Positions 19,711-30,662 of a stretch of DNA of 64,000 bases are shown one piece after another. The stretch comes from an uncultured Planktomarina sp. GTDB taxonomy: Bacteria; Pseudomonadota; Alphaproteobacteria; Rhodobacterales; Rhodobacteraceae. Location of the stretch: the NCBI GenBank assembly GCA_905182535.1, contig CAJJBZ010000006.1:17120-81119 (forward strand). Direction: 5' to 3'. Both the position numbers and the translations under genes were made by a program. Position 1 is the first letter of the stretch. Every line of letters begins with the position of its first letter. The notes beneath the pieces were generated by a model. It was not told the origin of the DNA. It saw only the letters and a program-made list of their open reading frames with translations, and ran no database searches.

Positions 19711-21018
19711 CTACTCTTCGTTGAGGCCTTTTGGCTGACCCACTACGATAAAATGCAAAGCCTCCGGTTGCAACAATTCCGCCGCCACACGGTTGATCTC
19801 GCCAAGGGTCACAGCATTGATCTTATCGTTACGCGTGTTGATATAATCGGTGCTCAACCCTTGTCGTTGCATCCCAACCAATATGTTTGCGATCTTCGCA
19901 TTGCCATCGAACCGCAGAGGATAAGCGCCAGTGAGATAGGTCTGCGCATCGTTCAGCTCGGCTTGGGTCACCCCATCGCGCGCCATCTTGGTCCATTCGT
20001 CGCGGATCACAGCAATTGCCTCGCCAATACGATCATTGGCACTTGCCACTTGTCCCATCAGCATGTTCGCTTCTTCCTTGCCCACCAAGAAGGTCGACAC
20101 ACCATAGGTTAGCCCGCGTTTTTCGCGTACTTCTGCCGACAGGCGGCTCTCAACACCCCGGCCACCCAAAATCGTGTTGAGAACAAAGGCCGCAAAGAAG
20201 TCAGGGTGATCCCGGTCAATTCCAACATGGCCAAACAAAGCCACAGACTGCGGGGTTGGCATGTCCACAACGGTCAACCCACCCTCAGTCGCAAACTCAA
20301 CTGCTGCGGTTTTGAGACCTTCACCCGCAGGCAGCTGTCCCAGCAAGTCATCTAGCATTGGACCCAGCTCAGCCGCTGAAATGTCACCCACTGCGGATAC
20401 CGACAAGGGATCACGCGTAAACAATCTTTGATGTGCGGCTATGATGTCTTCGCGGGTAAGGGCCGCAACTCGACGCCGCTGTCCCCTCGCGCGGCGTGCC
20501 GTATGCGTGCTCGCCCAAAGGCCAGCTGCGACCAGGTTGCACCAGCAACCGAATCTGGGTCTTGTGCGTCAGATGGCTAAGATCGACAATACCTGCGTCC
20601 GCACCCGCTCTATGGCCTCGGGGTCAAATCGTGGTTGGGTTAGAACGGTTTTCAAAAGCGCCAAGCTTTCCGCACGGTTTTCCGTCAAAAATCGAACTGA
20701 AATTGTGACTGTGTCATCATAGACATCAAAGCCAAAGGAGGCCGCCAAAGCCTCTTGCGCGGCAGCAAAGGCCTGCGCATCCATGTCCCCGGAGCCTTCT
20801 TCGAGAAGCCCCGTCATCAAATAGGCTGCACCGCGTTTATCTCTAGGATCCAGCGCGGCCCCACCGGAAAACATAATCTCCAATGCGGTGAAGGGAATAG
20901 ATGGCTCTTCCACCACCCAAGCGGCAATGCCACCGGGACTGGTGGGGGTTTTGATTTGCACTTCGGCCTGCGCCGCGCCGGCCCAGAGGATGACAAATGT
21001 TGAGAGAATACGGATCAT
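19711..21018 (-). CDS. M16 family zinc-peptidase-like protein, non-catalytic partner, frame broken near 20450-20570
   Basis: A signal peptide (MIRILSTFVILWAGAAQA) starts at 21018, behind a GGAGGAG ribosome site, and points to the periplasm. The M16 fold is seen, but the catalytic HxxEH is replaced in YLMTGLLEEGSGDM, as in the inactive half of paired M16 proteins. The first frame ends near 20569 and the second resumes by 20424; between them DPDSVAGATWSQLAFGEHAY and ALTREDIIAAHQRLFTRDP can be read in the remaining frames, so at least two indels lie at 20440-20580. The start overlaps the stop of the catalytic M16 gene by 4 bases. About 435 residues are expected. Confidence 0.82.
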
Positions 21019-22350
21019 TTCAACTCCTCCTGCGGGCCCATCAACCATCCAGTCACTGAAGCCTTTTGGTTAAATACCAAACGCGCGGCAGTCATAACTT
21101 CATCGGTTGTAACCGCCTGCAATATTCGAGGCCAGTCTTGAACGTCAGCAATCGTGAGGCCTTGGGTCAAAGCCGCGCCGTAACGGTTTGCAATACCTTC
21201 AACATTATCCATCGCATAGATCTCACTGGCACGCATTTGAATCTTGATCCTCTTAAAAATCTCAAGATCAATTCCAGTGGCCATGAATTTTGCAATTGCG
21301 TCATCCATAGCGTCCTCAACTTGCTGCAAAGTTACATCAGGAACCGGTACTGCTATCAGTCCAAATGTTGTATCATCCAATGAGGTTCCGCCATAGTAAG
21401 CGCTGGTATAAATCGCCTGCTGCGTGTCAAATTGCAGCGCTTTTCCCAAGACCGAGGTGGCTCCAGAGCCACCCAAAATTTCAGCTAAATAAACTAATGC
21501 AGCTGCAGTTTTTTGATCGCCACTATCGCGTTCTGGGGCCAAATAGCTACGGCTCACATAAGGCTGCGCCACGCGTTCGTCATAATAGGTCATACGGCGT
21601 GCTGATCGGTGCGGCGGTTCTTGAGTTCGAAGGCGCGGCTGTACCTTCGGGTTCGCTGGGATCACACCATAATATTGCTCACTCAAGGTTTTGACCTGCC
21701 CTGGCGTCACGTCACCCGCCACCACCAAAATCGCATTGTTGGGCGCGTAGTGCAACTTATAGAAAGCCACCGCATCATCAAAATTCAACTTTTCTCATTT
21801 CATGCATCCAGCCAATCACCGGCACACCGTAATTATGATTCATATACATCGCTGCTTGTCTTTGTTCGTTGAACAATGCGCCAGGCGAACTCTCTGTACG
21901 TTGGTTGCGCTCTTCAATCACAACATCACGTTCGGTGGCAATGTCATCGACGGACAGCTGCAAGCCGGTCATCCGGTCCGCTTCCATTCTCATCATCAGC
22001 TCAAGACGGTCTGCAGCCACACGTTGGTAATAGCCAGTATAGTCTTGGTTAGTGAAGGCATTGTCCGACCCACCATTAGCCGCCACCGTATCAGACAGCT
22101 CCCCAGAGGCTAAATTTTTGGTTTTCTTAAACATCAAATGCTCGAGAAAATGCGCAATACCAGACTTGCCTGGAGCCTCATCTGCAGCGCCAACTTTATA
22201 CCAAACCATATGAACAACTACCGGCGCGCGGTGATCTTCCACAACAACAACCTGCATACCGTTATCCAGCATGAACTCTGAAACCTTGGCCTGCGCCAGC
22301 GCCTGCAACGGCAGACAAAGGCCCAAAACCGTAAAAAACCTGATGATCAT
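21015..22350 (-). CDS. M16 family zinc metallopeptidase (catalytic), frame broken near 21790
   Basis: This is a periplasmic protease of about 445 residues with a signal peptide (MIIRFFTVLGLCLPLQALAQ). The inverted zinc motif HxxEH is in GIAHFLEHLMFKKT near residue 68, and the downstream glutamate region is ATERDVVIEERNQR. The frame breaks where MRKVEF should read MRKLNFDDAVAFYKLHYAP; one extra G near 21790 explains it. It pairs with the following non-catalytic M16 gene through a 4-base overlap, the usual two-subunit arrangement, with substrates unknown. Upstream lies a short gap to lspA. Confidence 0.87.
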
Positions 22351-22506
22351 GAGCGTTCCCTATGAATGCAGCTATGATCAATCAACTACGCTGAAAGTTT
22401 GCGCTTACAAGGCCAAAGCACCATTATGATCAACACTCACCGAAAATTGATGTGACCTTATTTTTGAAGCACAGCTCAGAGACTGGCCAACATTAAGCCT
22501 AAAAAT

Positions 22507-22978
22507 TTAACTGTTCTTGTGATCTGTTGAAAAAATAACGAGGCCAAACAATCCAACAAAAATAGCAATATCAGCCACATTGAACGCATACGGATTATAA
22601 AAACCACAACACGTTACATTCAAGAAATCCGCCACGCTTCCATGTAAGGCTCGATCGAGTGAATTGCCTAAAGCCCCACCAATCACCGAACCCGCCGCAG
22701 ATCAATGCAATTGGCTTTTGCTCGTGGCGCATCCAATAGCCCACAAAGCCGCATACCACCAAAGCCACAGCGATCAATAGCCAGCGCATCAAATCACCCT
22801 GATCTGAAAACAAACCAAAGTTGATACCGGTGTTCCAAGCCATATGAAAATGAATAAAGCCTGGCCAAATGTCAATTTGACCTTTTGAAATAAGATCCAT
22901 CCAGAACACAATCACCACTTTCGTGACCTGATCCAGTGCCAAAACTAGCGCTGCGCTCCACAGTAATACCTTTTTCAT
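22507..22978 (-). CDS. lspA: Lipoprotein signal peptidase LspA, frame broken near 22695
   Basis: LspA cleaves prolipoprotein signal peptides in the inner membrane. The N-terminus [20 protein letters not shown] and the segment [19 protein letters not shown] are typical. The frame continues wrongly after ALICGGFGD; dropping one T near 22695 gives [20 protein letters not shown] and then [20 protein letters not shown]. This restores both catalytic aspartates (in NSLDR and in FNVAD) and the fourth membrane segment, with a stop at 22507. About 156 residues result, the usual size. Since lspA is normally essential, the break is probably a sequence error. It lies one base from purH. Confidence 0.87.
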
Positions 22979-22979
22979 A

Positions 22980-24566
22980 TCAATGCTTAAAATGCCTCAT
23001 GCCTGTGAATACCATTGCGAGACCAGCGGCGTCAGCAGCGGCGATCACCTCGTCATCCCGCATGGAGCCGCCAGGCTGGATCAGCGCAGTCGCACCTGCC
23101 TCAGCAGCGGTCACAAGACCATCTGCGAAGGGAAAAAATGCATCAGACGCCACGACCGATCCACGAGTCAGCGGCTCATCAAGTCCCAACAATTCGGACA
23201 TGTCCTGAGCTTTACGCGCAGCGATACGAGTGCTGTCCACGCGGCTCATTTGTCCAGCGCCAATACCAACCGTAGAGCCGTCTTTCACATAGACAATCGC
23301 ATTAGACTTCACATGTTTAGCCACTTTCCAAGCAAACAACATATCGCTCAGCTCTTGCGGGCTTGGGGCGCGTTTTGTTACAACTTTAAGATCGCTAGGT
23401 AACACCTGCCCCACATCTTTGTCTTGTACCAAATAGCCACCGGAAACCTGACGAATGGTTTGGCTAGCGGACGTCACGTCGGGTAACGAACCCATGGTCA
23501 AAAGGCGCAGGTTTTTCTTTTGGGCGAAGATACGACGTGCATCTTCATCAGCGTCAGGGGCAATAACGACCTCTGTGAAAATCTTGCAAATCTCAGCGGC
23601 TGTGGCGCCGTCCAAGGTTTTGTTGAGGGCGATGATGCCACCAAAAGCGCTGGTTTGATCACATTGAAACGCGGCCTGATAAGCTTCCGCTAAGGTGGAA
23701 GCTTGGCTCACGCCACAAGGATTGGCATGTTTCACTATCACACAAGCTGGGCCATTAGCGGGATCAAATTCAGCCACCAGTTCAACCGCTGCATCAGTGT
23801 CATTGATGTTGTTGTAAGAAAGCTCTTTGCCTTGATGTTGCACAGCCGTAGCAATGCCCGAGCGAGCTTGACCGTCGGTATAGAAGGCCGCCGACTGATG
23901 CGGATTCTCGCCATAGCGCAGGCTTTGCGACAAAATGCCAGAAACAGCTTTGCGCCGTGGAGTGACCGCAAGCGTTTTGGCCATCCAATTTGAAACGGCA
24001 GAATCATAAGCCGCGGTGCGCGCATAGGCATTCAACGCCAGGTTTTGACGAAATCTATAGGTTGTAGCGCCGCTGTTCTCAGTTAGCTCGGCCAACAGGG
24101 TGGTATAATCTTGGGTATCGGTAACCACAGCCACAAATCCATGATTTTTAGCTGCAGCTCGAATCATTGCAGGTCCACCAATATCAATATTCTCAATCGC
24201 AGTATAATAATCTGCACCGCTAGCGACAGTTTGTTCAAAGGGGTAAAGGTTCACAACCAGCAAATCGATCCCCAAAATACCATATGCTTGCATTGCAGCT
24301 ATATGGTCAGGATTATCACGCAGGGCCAACAGTCCACCATGCACATTTGGATGTAGAGTTTTGACCCGCCCATCCATCATCTCAGGAAATCCCGTCAATG
24401 AGGCCACATCAGTCACAGTAAGGCCCGCATCACGTAAAGCTTTTGCAGACCCACCTGTCGAGACAAGTTCAACTCCACGAGCCGCAAGCTCACGCCCTAA
24501 ATCAAGCAGACCAGACTTGTCAGATACAGAAATAAGAGCGCGTTTTATATCTAAAAGTTGTGTCAT
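22980..24566 (-). CDS. purH: Bifunctional AICAR transformylase/IMP cyclohydrolase PurH
   Basis: The 528-residue enzyme performs the last two steps of IMP synthesis. The N-terminal cyclohydrolase (MGS-like) domain has [34 protein letters not shown] and [16 protein letters not shown]. The transformylase half has [33 protein letters not shown] and [12 protein letters not shown], which includes the catalytic Lys-His pair. The C-terminus ends [11 protein letters not shown], standard for PurH. The gene is intact, with lspA downstream and the heparinase-like gene 42 bases upstream. Confidence 0.97.
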   Translation of the reverse strand: MTQLLDIKRALISVSDKSGLLDLGRELAARGVELVSTGGSAKALRDAGLTVTDVASLTGFPEMMDGRVKTLHPNVHGGLLALRDNPDHIAAMQAYGILGIDLLVVNLYPFEQTVASGADYYTAIENIDIGGPAMIRAAAKNHGFVAVVTDTQDYTTLLAELTENSGATTYRFRQNLALNAYARTAAYDSAVSNWMAKTLAVTPRRKAVSGILSQSLRYGENPHQSAAFYTDGQARSGIATAVQHQGKELSYNNINDTDAAVELVAEFDPANGPACVIVKHANPCGVSQASTLAEAYQAAFQCDQTSAFGGIIALNKTLDGATAAEICKIFTEVVIAPDADEDARRIFAQKKNLRLLTMGSLPDVTSASQTIRQVSGGYLVQDKDVGQVLPSDLKVVTKRAPSPQELSDMLFAWKVAKHVKSNAIVYVKDGSTVGIGAGQMSRVDSTRIAARKAQDMSELLGLDEPLTRGSVVASDAFFPFADGLVTAAEAGATALIQPGGSMRDDEVIAAADAAGLAMVFTGMRHFKH

Positions 24567-24607
24567 TGGTCATCCTACTTATGCGCCACAACCTACCGCA
24601 TGGCTTC

Positions 24608-26311
24608 TTAAAGAGCCTTTTGCGGGTTTTCGCTCGCTTTGGCCAGTGACCAACGGACGCGGGTGGTGATTTCTTTAATCTTACCACTTAAAACAATTTG
24701 TGCTGTGGGCCTTGGGTGCAAGCGCCCCCCCTCAAAATAAATACTTTTTTCCAACAACAGAAGACAGGACCCGTCGTGGCGAAAGACCCAAACATCCTCA
24801 TTTACAAGAGTTAATAATACCGCTGCGCCATCAATATCTAAACGAGGCATCACATCAGGGTGCAGATGAAAACGAATAGCATACTGTTGCGTTTCAAGCG
24901 ATTTAGCGCGCATCACTTGAAAACGCTGCGTATCACTTGCGTCTGTAGTATAAAGTTCGTCCTGGCCAACCAAACCCTTACCATCTAATGGAAGATCAAA
25001 TGTACGCGCATGGATTAGGCCGTGACTGATTTGGTAGCCATTGTGATTAGTCTGTAGGCGCACTCCATCAACAGCCCGAGTTTTTTTCATGATTACTCTT
25101 TGGGGCCCATCAACCAACGGACTTTGCTCACCCGTTTTAGTCGGTGCAAAACTTGCAGATGATAATCCATTGATGCTTAGTGTGGTATGAGATGCGGTGC
25201 CGCGGCCGGCTAAATGCCAGTCTTCCCCAAAGCTTGCCCCAGAACCACAATTGAGGATCAACCGATTACGTCCAACCGACATTTCGAAAGCACCGGTTGA
25301 CGCATGCGCGCTGAACCGGCCCAGAGATGTCGGCGGTGCTACAGCATCAACAACCAAACTAGTTGAGCCGGCATTTAGCCGCGCGAATCCCATCGCCTCA
25401 TCGAGAGGCGCAGAAGGCCTCACTTCAGAAATAGCCAGCGCTTGATCCAAGACATGCTCACTGCCCTGCCCACCGCCATGGAACCGCACTAAAGTCCCAT
25501 CTCCATGACGTAAGCTGCGTAAAACTGGCGCAATACGAGCAATTGTGGCAGTTAAAACCTCAGGTATCAATATTTGAGTAATATCTAAAGTTTGCTTAAC
25601 CCAAGTCAGTGAACTAAAAATTACTAAAAGCTCTTCTGGATTTCGCGAATTGATCCCACCGTCGATATTAATGTAAGTCTGACATTCTTGAACAAGCGCC
25701 CGCAAGGCTGGCGCTAAAAGAAAACCCATACCAACCAAAGATTGTGACGCGCAGACAAGACCACATAAAGCTTCAAATCGCGCCCAGCCAGGCTGGGCTT
25801 GCCGCCATGATTTTGCTAGTAAAAGTACCTGAAGAGCCATCGAATGGCAGATTCTATCTTTTTGGCTTTTTGAAAGATGACTGAATAAAAAGGACGAGTT
25901 ATTAATCCAACGGATTAGCCGCCGCCCAGTCAAGTCTGCGCTCCACCCGGGACCTTCCCCCATACCAAACCCATCAATCCAACTTATGATCCAAGCCTGC
26001 GCTTTGGCTTTAGCAGGCTTGTCGCCAAGGGCCGCTAAATCATCCAACCACCCAAATCCATGTAACTCAGCACCGACTAAATCCGAAGGTGGCGCAATGC
26101 TCCAAATAGAGCCTTCGCCAAAATCCATTACACCACCAGTGATCAAGAATTTTCCTGAAACCAGCTGTTGCCCAATTTCAAATTGGCCAATTGTACAAGG
26201 TTCGGGCGCATTAACCAAACCGATGGTGGGCTTTGACCAAAGTGCCCGGCGCAAGCGCCAGCGATACTTTAGATGAGTTGTCCAAGACAACCGATGTGGA
26301 AGTTTTTTCAC
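24608..26311 (-). CDS. Heparinase II/III family protein
   Basis: The 567-residue protein has an alpha/alpha toroid N-terminal half and a beta-rich C-terminal half, as in heparinase II/III-type polysaccharide lyases. Recognisable family segments are WIISWIDGFGMGEGPGWSAD near residue 110, FHGGGQGSEHVLDQAL and LNCGSGASFGEDWHLAGRGT, which precedes ASHTTLSING. No obvious signal peptide is seen, which is odd for a polysaccharide lyase. In Rhodobacterales a gene of this family lies between purH and rsmB; its real substrate is unknown, and a cell-envelope glycan role is only a guess. Confidence 0.82.
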   Translation of the reverse strand: MKKLPHRLSWTTHLKYRWRLRRALWSKPTIGLVNAPEPCTIGQFEIGQQLVSGKFLITGGVMDFGEGSIWSIAPPSDLVGAELHGFGWLDDLAALGDKPAKAKAQAWIISWIDGFGMGEGPGWSADLTGRRLIRWINNSSFLFSHLSKSQKDRICHSMALQVLLLAKSWRQAQPGWARFEALCGLVCASQSLVGMGFLLAPALRALVQECQTYINIDGGINSRNPEELLVIFSSLTWVKQTLDITQILIPEVLTATIARIAPVLRSLRHGDGTLVRFHGGGQGSEHVLDQALAISEVRPSAPLDEAMGFARLNAGSTSLVVDAVAPPTSLGRFSAHASTGAFEMSVGRNRLILNCGSGASFGEDWHLAGRGTASHTTLSINGLSSASFAPTKTGEQSPLVDGPQRVIMKKTRAVDGVRLQTNHNGYQISHGLIHARTFDLPLDGKGLVGQDELYTTDASDTQRFQVMRAKSLETQQYAIRFHLHPDVMPRLDIDGAAVLLTLVNEDVWVFRHDGSCLLLLEKSIYFEGGRLHPRPTAQIVLSGKIKEITTRVRWSLAKASENPQKAL

Positions 26312-26389
26312 TAGAGCACACGACCTTAAATCGTCACCATTTCGAACCTATTATAGGTTGAAAGTGTTCATGTTGTCACTCAATAAATC

Positions 26390-27724
26390 CTAAGTGGTAC
26401 GGTTCATTCGGATAATATAAAACCCATCCATACCGCCTCGATCAGCCCAATAATCTGGCCGCAGGCGAAATCCCCCTTCTTCCGTCCGCCATTCAGGCTC
26501 CATCCCCTCAGGCACCGAGGTATCGGCTACAAAGTCCTTATGAGAATCTAAGAAATTTTCTGCATGAACTTCGCCCTCATCTGGGATCAATGAGCAGGTA
26601 CAAAATACCAGTCGACCACCAGGCTTTACTCGTTTTGCAGCTGCAGAAAGCATCTCAGCTTGAAGCCTAATCAACTCTGTGATTCCGGTCCCGTCTTTTG
26701 CAAAAGGTAAATCTGGATGACGACGGATTGTGCCCGTAGCTGAACAGGGTGCATCGAGTAACACTGCATCAAACTGCCGCGCATCTTGCCACTCCAAGAC
26801 ATTCGCTACCACCAAATCAGCTTCCAATTTCGTTCGTGTAAGATTTTCTGCAACTCGCTCCATCCGTTTGGCCGAAATATCCAACGCAGTAACCTCAGCA
26901 CCTGCCAAAGCCATTTGCATGGTTTTCCCCCCAGGAGCAGCACACACATCCAAAACAGTTTCGCCAGATTTCAAAGCCAACCAAGCCGCAGGCCAAGAGG
27001 CCGCCGCATCTTGCACCCACCATTTACCATCGTCAAAACCGGCAAGGGCAGAAATTTGACCCATGTCATCTAAACGCACAGAACCATTCGGCAGTACTGT
27101 ACCACCTAAACTTTCAGCCCAGGTTTGAGGATCAGCGGTTACAGTTAAATCAACCTGTGCCCCACGCATATGCGCCGTTTCCATGGCCATTATCGTGCCA
27201 TTTCCATAGGCCTCTCGCAGCGGATTGCGCAGCCACCTTGGTAACATTTGCACAGGAGATTTGTCCCACTTGCCAGTTACATCTGCCACGGCCTTTCGCA
27301 GAACGGCATTAACCAATCCCTTATAAGGGCGGGTTTGACCAGTTGAGGCACAAATCGACACCAAATCATTCACAACTGCGTGAGCCGGCGCACCAAGACC
27401 TACAATCTCAACAACACCCAAACGTAATATATTCAGCACTTCCACTGCTGGCAGTTTTGCCAAATGGGGCCGTAAGGCACGATCCGCTCTACCAACATGG
27501 CGCAGAGTATGCGTGGCCAAGCGTTGGGTCCGCGCACGATCTTCAGGTGCAAGAGCCTTGAATTCATCAGTCTGCGTCATCTCAGAAAGCTGTTTTTGCT
27601 CAGTCATCACCCCGTTTAAAACCTTGATTGTAGCGAGGCGTGCAATATTCAAAACTAGGCGTTTCTCCGTCTTGCCAGCCAGAGAAGTTCCGGGGCGACC
27701 TGAATTTTGCGGGGGGCGGGGCAT
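26390..27724 (-). CDS. rsmB: 16S rRNA (cytosine-C5)-methyltransferase RsmB-like
   Basis: The 444-residue protein starts with an NusB-like helical domain (RLATHTLRHVGRADRALRPH, VNDLVSICASTGQTRPYKGL) and ends in a SAM-dependent methyltransferase domain. The SAM motif DVCAAPGGKTMQMALAGAEV, the catalytic loop LLDAPCSATGTIRRHPD and the second cysteine segment LVFCTCSLIPDEGE are all present. It should methylate a cytosine of 16S rRNA, probably C967. It is transcribed divergently from the DUF1674 gene. No break is seen. Confidence 0.9.
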   Translation of the reverse strand: MPRPPQNSGRPGTSLAGKTEKRLVLNIARLATIKVLNGVMTEQKQLSEMTQTDEFKALAPEDRARTQRLATHTLRHVGRADRALRPHLAKLPAVEVLNILRLGVVEIVGLGAPAHAVVNDLVSICASTGQTRPYKGLVNAVLRKAVADVTGKWDKSPVQMLPRWLRNPLREAYGNGTIMAMETAHMRGAQVDLTVTADPQTWAESLGGTVLPNGSVRLDDMGQISALAGFDDGKWWVQDAAASWPAAWLALKSGETVLDVCAAPGGKTMQMALAGAEVTALDISAKRMERVAENLTRTKLEADLVVANVLEWQDARQFDAVLLDAPCSATGTIRRHPDLPFAKDGTGITELIRLQAEMLSAAAKRVKPGGRLVFCTCSLIPDEGEVHAENFLDSHKDFVADTSVPEGMEPEWRTEEGGFRLRPDYWADRGGMDGFYIIRMNRTT

Positions 27725-27767
27725 GAGCTATCCTTGCGATCTGATGAAAGCGGCGTATATCAGCCTT

Positions 27768-27947
27768 ATGACAGAAAACAAGAAACCCAAACTTAAAGCC
27801 GCCGCTGCGCGCGCACTGGCAGAGGCTGAGGGCCGTAAAGCAACGGCCCAAGCCCAAGATTTACCTCGCGAATTGGGTGGAAGAGACGGCCCCGAGCCGG
27901 TGCGCTTTGGAGATTGGGAACGCAAGGGCATTGCGGTAGATTTCTAA
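27768..27947 (+). CDS. DUF1674 small protein, SdhAF4-like succinate dehydrogenase assembly factor
   Basis: This 59-residue protein has an Ala/Lys-rich N-terminus and the conserved C-terminal motif GPEPVRFGDWERKGIAVDF, which defines DUF1674/SdhAF4. Family members bind the flavinylated SdhA subunit and help assemble succinate dehydrogenase. The start MTENKKPKL at 27768 gives the family length; an in-frame ATG at 27744 would add eight residues. It faces away from rsmB with about 40 bases between them, an arrangement common in alphaproteobacteria. Confidence 0.8.
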   Translation: MTENKKPKLKAAAARALAEAEGRKATAQAQDLPRELGGRDGPEPVRFGDWERKGIAVDF

Positions 27948-27967
27948 GGCTACAATGATTTATTTTA

Positions 27968-28321
27968 TCATTTCAAGTAGAAACGAGCACTACGACCAGT
28001 ACCACGATCGCTGGTGAAAATCAGTTTTCTGCTATCAAAGGTTACCTCCTGACAGTTTCGACCAATTTCGACATTGCCCCAAAACAAAGTGCGGCAAAAA
28101 TATCCAGTTTGCCACTCCCAATGCCCAGAGACCTGCTTCCCCATACCCTTACCTTGAATGCTTCCATCCTCATAGATACGCAGTTTGACCAAAAACAGCG
28201 GAATTCCAAGAGTTTTGCCCAAAACTAATTCCAAAAATGCTGCTCGGTTGAGAATTCTATCGTTTGCAAGTGCTGAAGAAGCAAAAATAGTTAAGATTAA
28301 TGATAAAACTATACTACGCAT
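27968..28321 (-). CDS. Small secreted protein of unknown function
   Basis: From the ATG at 28321 the protein has 117 residues and begins with a clear signal peptide (MRSIVLSLILTIFASSALA), so it is probably periplasmic. The mature part has WEWQTGYFCRTLFWGNVEIG and ends TSDRGTGRSARFYLK; two cysteines (YFCRT and NCQEV) could form a disulfide. I do not recognise the family with confidence. It lies downstream of dapB on the same strand after about 55 bases, and an open upstream extension to 28393 is not needed. Confidence 0.65.
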   Translation of the reverse strand: MRSIVLSLILTIFASSALANDRILNRAAFLELVLGKTLGIPLFLVKLRIYEDGSIQGKGMGKQVSGHWEWQTGYFCRTLFWGNVEIGRNCQEVTFDSRKLIFTSDRGTGRSARFYLK

Positions 28322-28376
28322 GTTGGACCTAACTTGAAGAGTACACACAGATATACGCCTCACATGTAGAACTAGA

Positions 28377-29186
28377 TCACAGTCCCAAAACATCCATCAT
28401 ATCGTAATGGCCGGGCTTTTGCGTTTGTCCCCATAGGGCCGCTTTCAAAGCACCACGAACAAATATACTCCGATCTGTTGCCATATGACGCAAAATAATT
28501 CGTTCGCCAGCACCAGCAAACAGTACGTCATGCTCACCCACAACATCACCACCACGGATAGCTACGAAACCAATATCCCCACGCTTTCGAGCGCCCGTCA
28601 TACCATCACGACCACTCTCACGCACATCGTTAAGATTAACCCCCCGCCCCACCGCGGCCGCTTCGCCTAGCATGAGAGCCGTACCTGACGGCGCATCCAC
28701 CTTATGGTGGTGATGTGTTTCAATGATTTCGATATCAAAATCTGCGTCCAGCGCCGCCGCAACTTTTTCGGTCAATTTAGTCAACAGGTTAACTCCCAAA
28801 GACATATTTCCGGCCCGAACGATCACCGCATGGCGGCTCGCAGGCTCCAATTGCTCAATTTCAGCGGCATTCATGCCAGTAGTACCAATTATGTGTACGG
28901 CACGCGCTTGAGCAGTCAAAGCTGCAAACTCAAGCGTGGCTGCAGGAGTGGTAAAATCAATCACAGCCTGGGAGATCGCAAAGGCCTCCAGCGGATCATC
29001 AGTGACTATAATACCATTGGCCTGACCGCCCATAGCTTCACCCACATCACGGCCCACCCAAGCATGGCCCGACCGTTCAACCGCACCAACAAGACGCGCA
29101 CGGTCGCTGTCCAAGACCGTTTTGAGCAACATTTGCCCCATGCGTCCAGATGCGCCAGTAATAGTAATTCCTGGAACTTCAGCCAT
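28377..29186 (-). CDS. dapB: 4-hydroxy-tetrahydrodipicolinate reductase DapB
   Basis: The 269-residue cytosolic enzyme reduces the dihydrodipicolinate precursor in the diaminopimelate-lysine pathway using NAD(P)H. It shows the cofactor motif [15 protein letters not shown] at the N-terminus, [13 protein letters not shown] and [15 protein letters not shown], and the catalytic signature [20 protein letters not shown]. The C-terminal segment [20 protein letters not shown] is also standard. It is divergent from rbfA across a 78-base gap, a conserved Rhodobacterales layout. Confidence 0.96.
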   Translation of the reverse strand: MAEVPGITITGASGRMGQMLLKTVLDSDRARLVGAVERSGHAWVGRDVGEAMGGQANGIIVTDDPLEAFAISQAVIDFTTPAATLEFAALTAQARAVHIIGTTGMNAAEIEQLEPASRHAVIVRAGNMSLGVNLLTKLTEKVAAALDADFDIEIIETHHHHKVDAPSGTALMLGEAAAVGRGVNLNDVRESGRDGMTGARKRGDIGFVAIRGGDVVGEHDVLFAGAGERIILRHMATDRSIFVRGALKAALWGQTQKPGHYDMMDVLGL

Positions 29187-29264
29187 AATCTTCTCCTTTG
29201 GTACCTATTTGGCGGAAAGTTTTGCCACTTGCAAACCTATTGGAACAGGGCCTATGTCCCATTT

Positions 29265-29699
29265 ATGGCAAAAAATAAATCATATCAAAAATTAGGCCCG
29301 TCTCAACGGCAGCTTAAAGTAGGCGAAGTTATCCGTCGTACCCTCTCAGAAATTCTCGCTAGGGATGAAATTCACGACGCTGAATTAAATCGGATTTCAA
29401 TCACCGTTTCCGAAGTCACGACATCGCCTGACCTACAAATTGCAACAGTCTACGTAATGCCCTTAGGCGGTAATCTTTATGACGAAACAATTGCTGCATT
29501 AGCACGCAACAAGGGTCAAATGCGCAGCATCGTAGGTCGCAGGGCTGGGCTGAAGTTCGCCCCTGACCTCCGGTTCCGCATCGACGAAACCTTTGACCGG
29601 ATAGATAGCACTCGCCTGCTGTTTGACCGCGAAGAAGTACGGCGCGATCTTGACGCAGCACCAGAGCAAGAGCCCAACTCCACTCCCAACATAGATTGA
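29265..29699 (+). CDS. rbfA: 30S ribosome-binding factor RbfA
   Basis: From the ATG at 29265 (MAKNKSYQKLGPSQRQLKVG) the protein has 144 residues, the usual length. The KH-like fold segments VGEVIRRTLSEILARDEIHD, VTTSPDLQIATVYVMPLGG and LRFRIDETFDRIDSTRLLFD are clear. RbfA helps mature the 5' region of 16S rRNA during 30S assembly. The frame remains open far upstream, but that part is antisense to dapB and has no family match. truB follows after 51 bases. Confidence 0.94.
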   Translation: MAKNKSYQKLGPSQRQLKVGEVIRRTLSEILARDEIHDAELNRISITVSEVTTSPDLQIATVYVMPLGGNLYDETIAALARNKGQMRSIVGRRAGLKFAPDLRFRIDETFDRIDSTRLLFDREEVRRDLDAAPEQEPNSTPNID

Positions 29700-29750
29700 C
29701 CTGTGCGAAGAGCCGCGCTACGTCAGCTTCCTGTATCTCAAGAGGGCATC

Positions 29751-30662
29751 ATGGGACGTAAACGTAAGGGCCGCGAAATTTCGGGCTGGGTTATAGTAGA
29801 CAAACCGGCAGGGCTCTCAAGCACTGCCGTAGTTAATAAAGTTCGCTGGGCTTTTGATGCGCAAAAAGCCGGCCATGCCGGTACACTTGATCCGGAGGCA
29901 ACGGGGCTTTTGGCTGTGGCTCTGGGCGAGGCCACAAAAACTATTCCCTATATTACTGATGCGGCCAAAGCGTATGAGTTCACTGTGAATTTTGGCTCTG
30001 CCACTAATACAGATGATGCAGAAGGAGAAGTGGTCGCTACCTCAGACCTACGGCCAAGTGATGCGGAGATCGTTAATGGACTGCAAAGTTTTGTGGGTAA
30101 AATCATGCAAGTGCCCCCACAGTTTTCAGCGGTAAAAATTGATGGTCAGCGCGCCTATAAGCTGGCACGCGCTGGAGAAGAAATTGTGATTGCTGCCCGT
30201 CCACTTTTAGTGGAAGAGCTGATCCTGGCAGACCGCCCATCACCTGATACAGCAGTTTTAGAAATGACCTGTGGAAAGGGTGGTTATGTGCGTGCAATTG
30301 CACGGGATTTGGGAACTGTGTTGGGCTGTCATGGCCATGTAGCCCATCTGCGACGCATCTGGTCCGGCCCGTTTGATCTGCAGCATGCAGTGACATTGGA
30401 ACAGATTGAGCCGTTTGCTAAAACTGCAACAATTGATCAATTTCTGCGCCCCTTAGAAGTGGGGTTAACCGACCTTCCACAGGGCACTACCAATGCTGAA
30501 GGTGCCGCCAAGCTACGGAATGGCAACCCAGCCATCTGCTTTACTCAGGCAGAATATGGCGATGAAATTTGGGTGAGTTATGAGGGCAAGGCTCAGGCCA
30601 TTGGCCGTTATAAATCTGGTGAGATCCACCCAGCGCGAGTTATCTTGCAGCCTAGGCCCTAA
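29751..30662 (+). CDS. truB: tRNA pseudouridine(55) synthase TruB
   Basis: The 303-residue enzyme makes pseudouridine 55 in the T-loop of tRNAs. The ATG at 29751 gives [20 protein letters not shown], typical for the family, and an earlier in-frame extension to 29703 is not needed. The catalytic Asp is in [20 protein letters not shown]; further motifs are [20 protein letters not shown] and [14 protein letters not shown]. It follows rbfA closely, the standard pair. Confidence 0.95.
   Translation: MGRKRKGREISGWVIVDKPAGLSSTAVVNKVRWAFDAQKAGHAGTLDPEATGLLAVALGEATKTIPYITDAAKAYEFTVNFGSATNTDDAEGEVVATSDLRPSDAEIVNGLQSFVGKIMQVPPQFSAVKIDGQRAYKLARAGEEIVIAARPLLVEELILADRPSPDTAVLEMTCGKGGYVRAIARDLGTVLGCHGHVAHLRRIWSGPFDLQHAVTLEQIEPFAKTATIDQFLRPLEVGLTDLPQGTTNAEGAAKLRNGNPAICFTQAEYGDEIWVSYEGKAQAIGRYKSGEIHPARVILQPRP

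Noticed and set aside
19711..21018. The M16 gene lacking HxxEH as a decaying pseudogene
   Set aside because: Loss of the zinc motif is normal for the partner subunit of paired M16 peptidases, and the catalytic copy is adjacent; only the frame breaks are suspicious.
28704..29264. Extended N-terminus of rbfA
   Set aside because: The upstream frame is antisense to dapB and has no RbfA-like sequence; the ATG at 29265 gives the correct family start.
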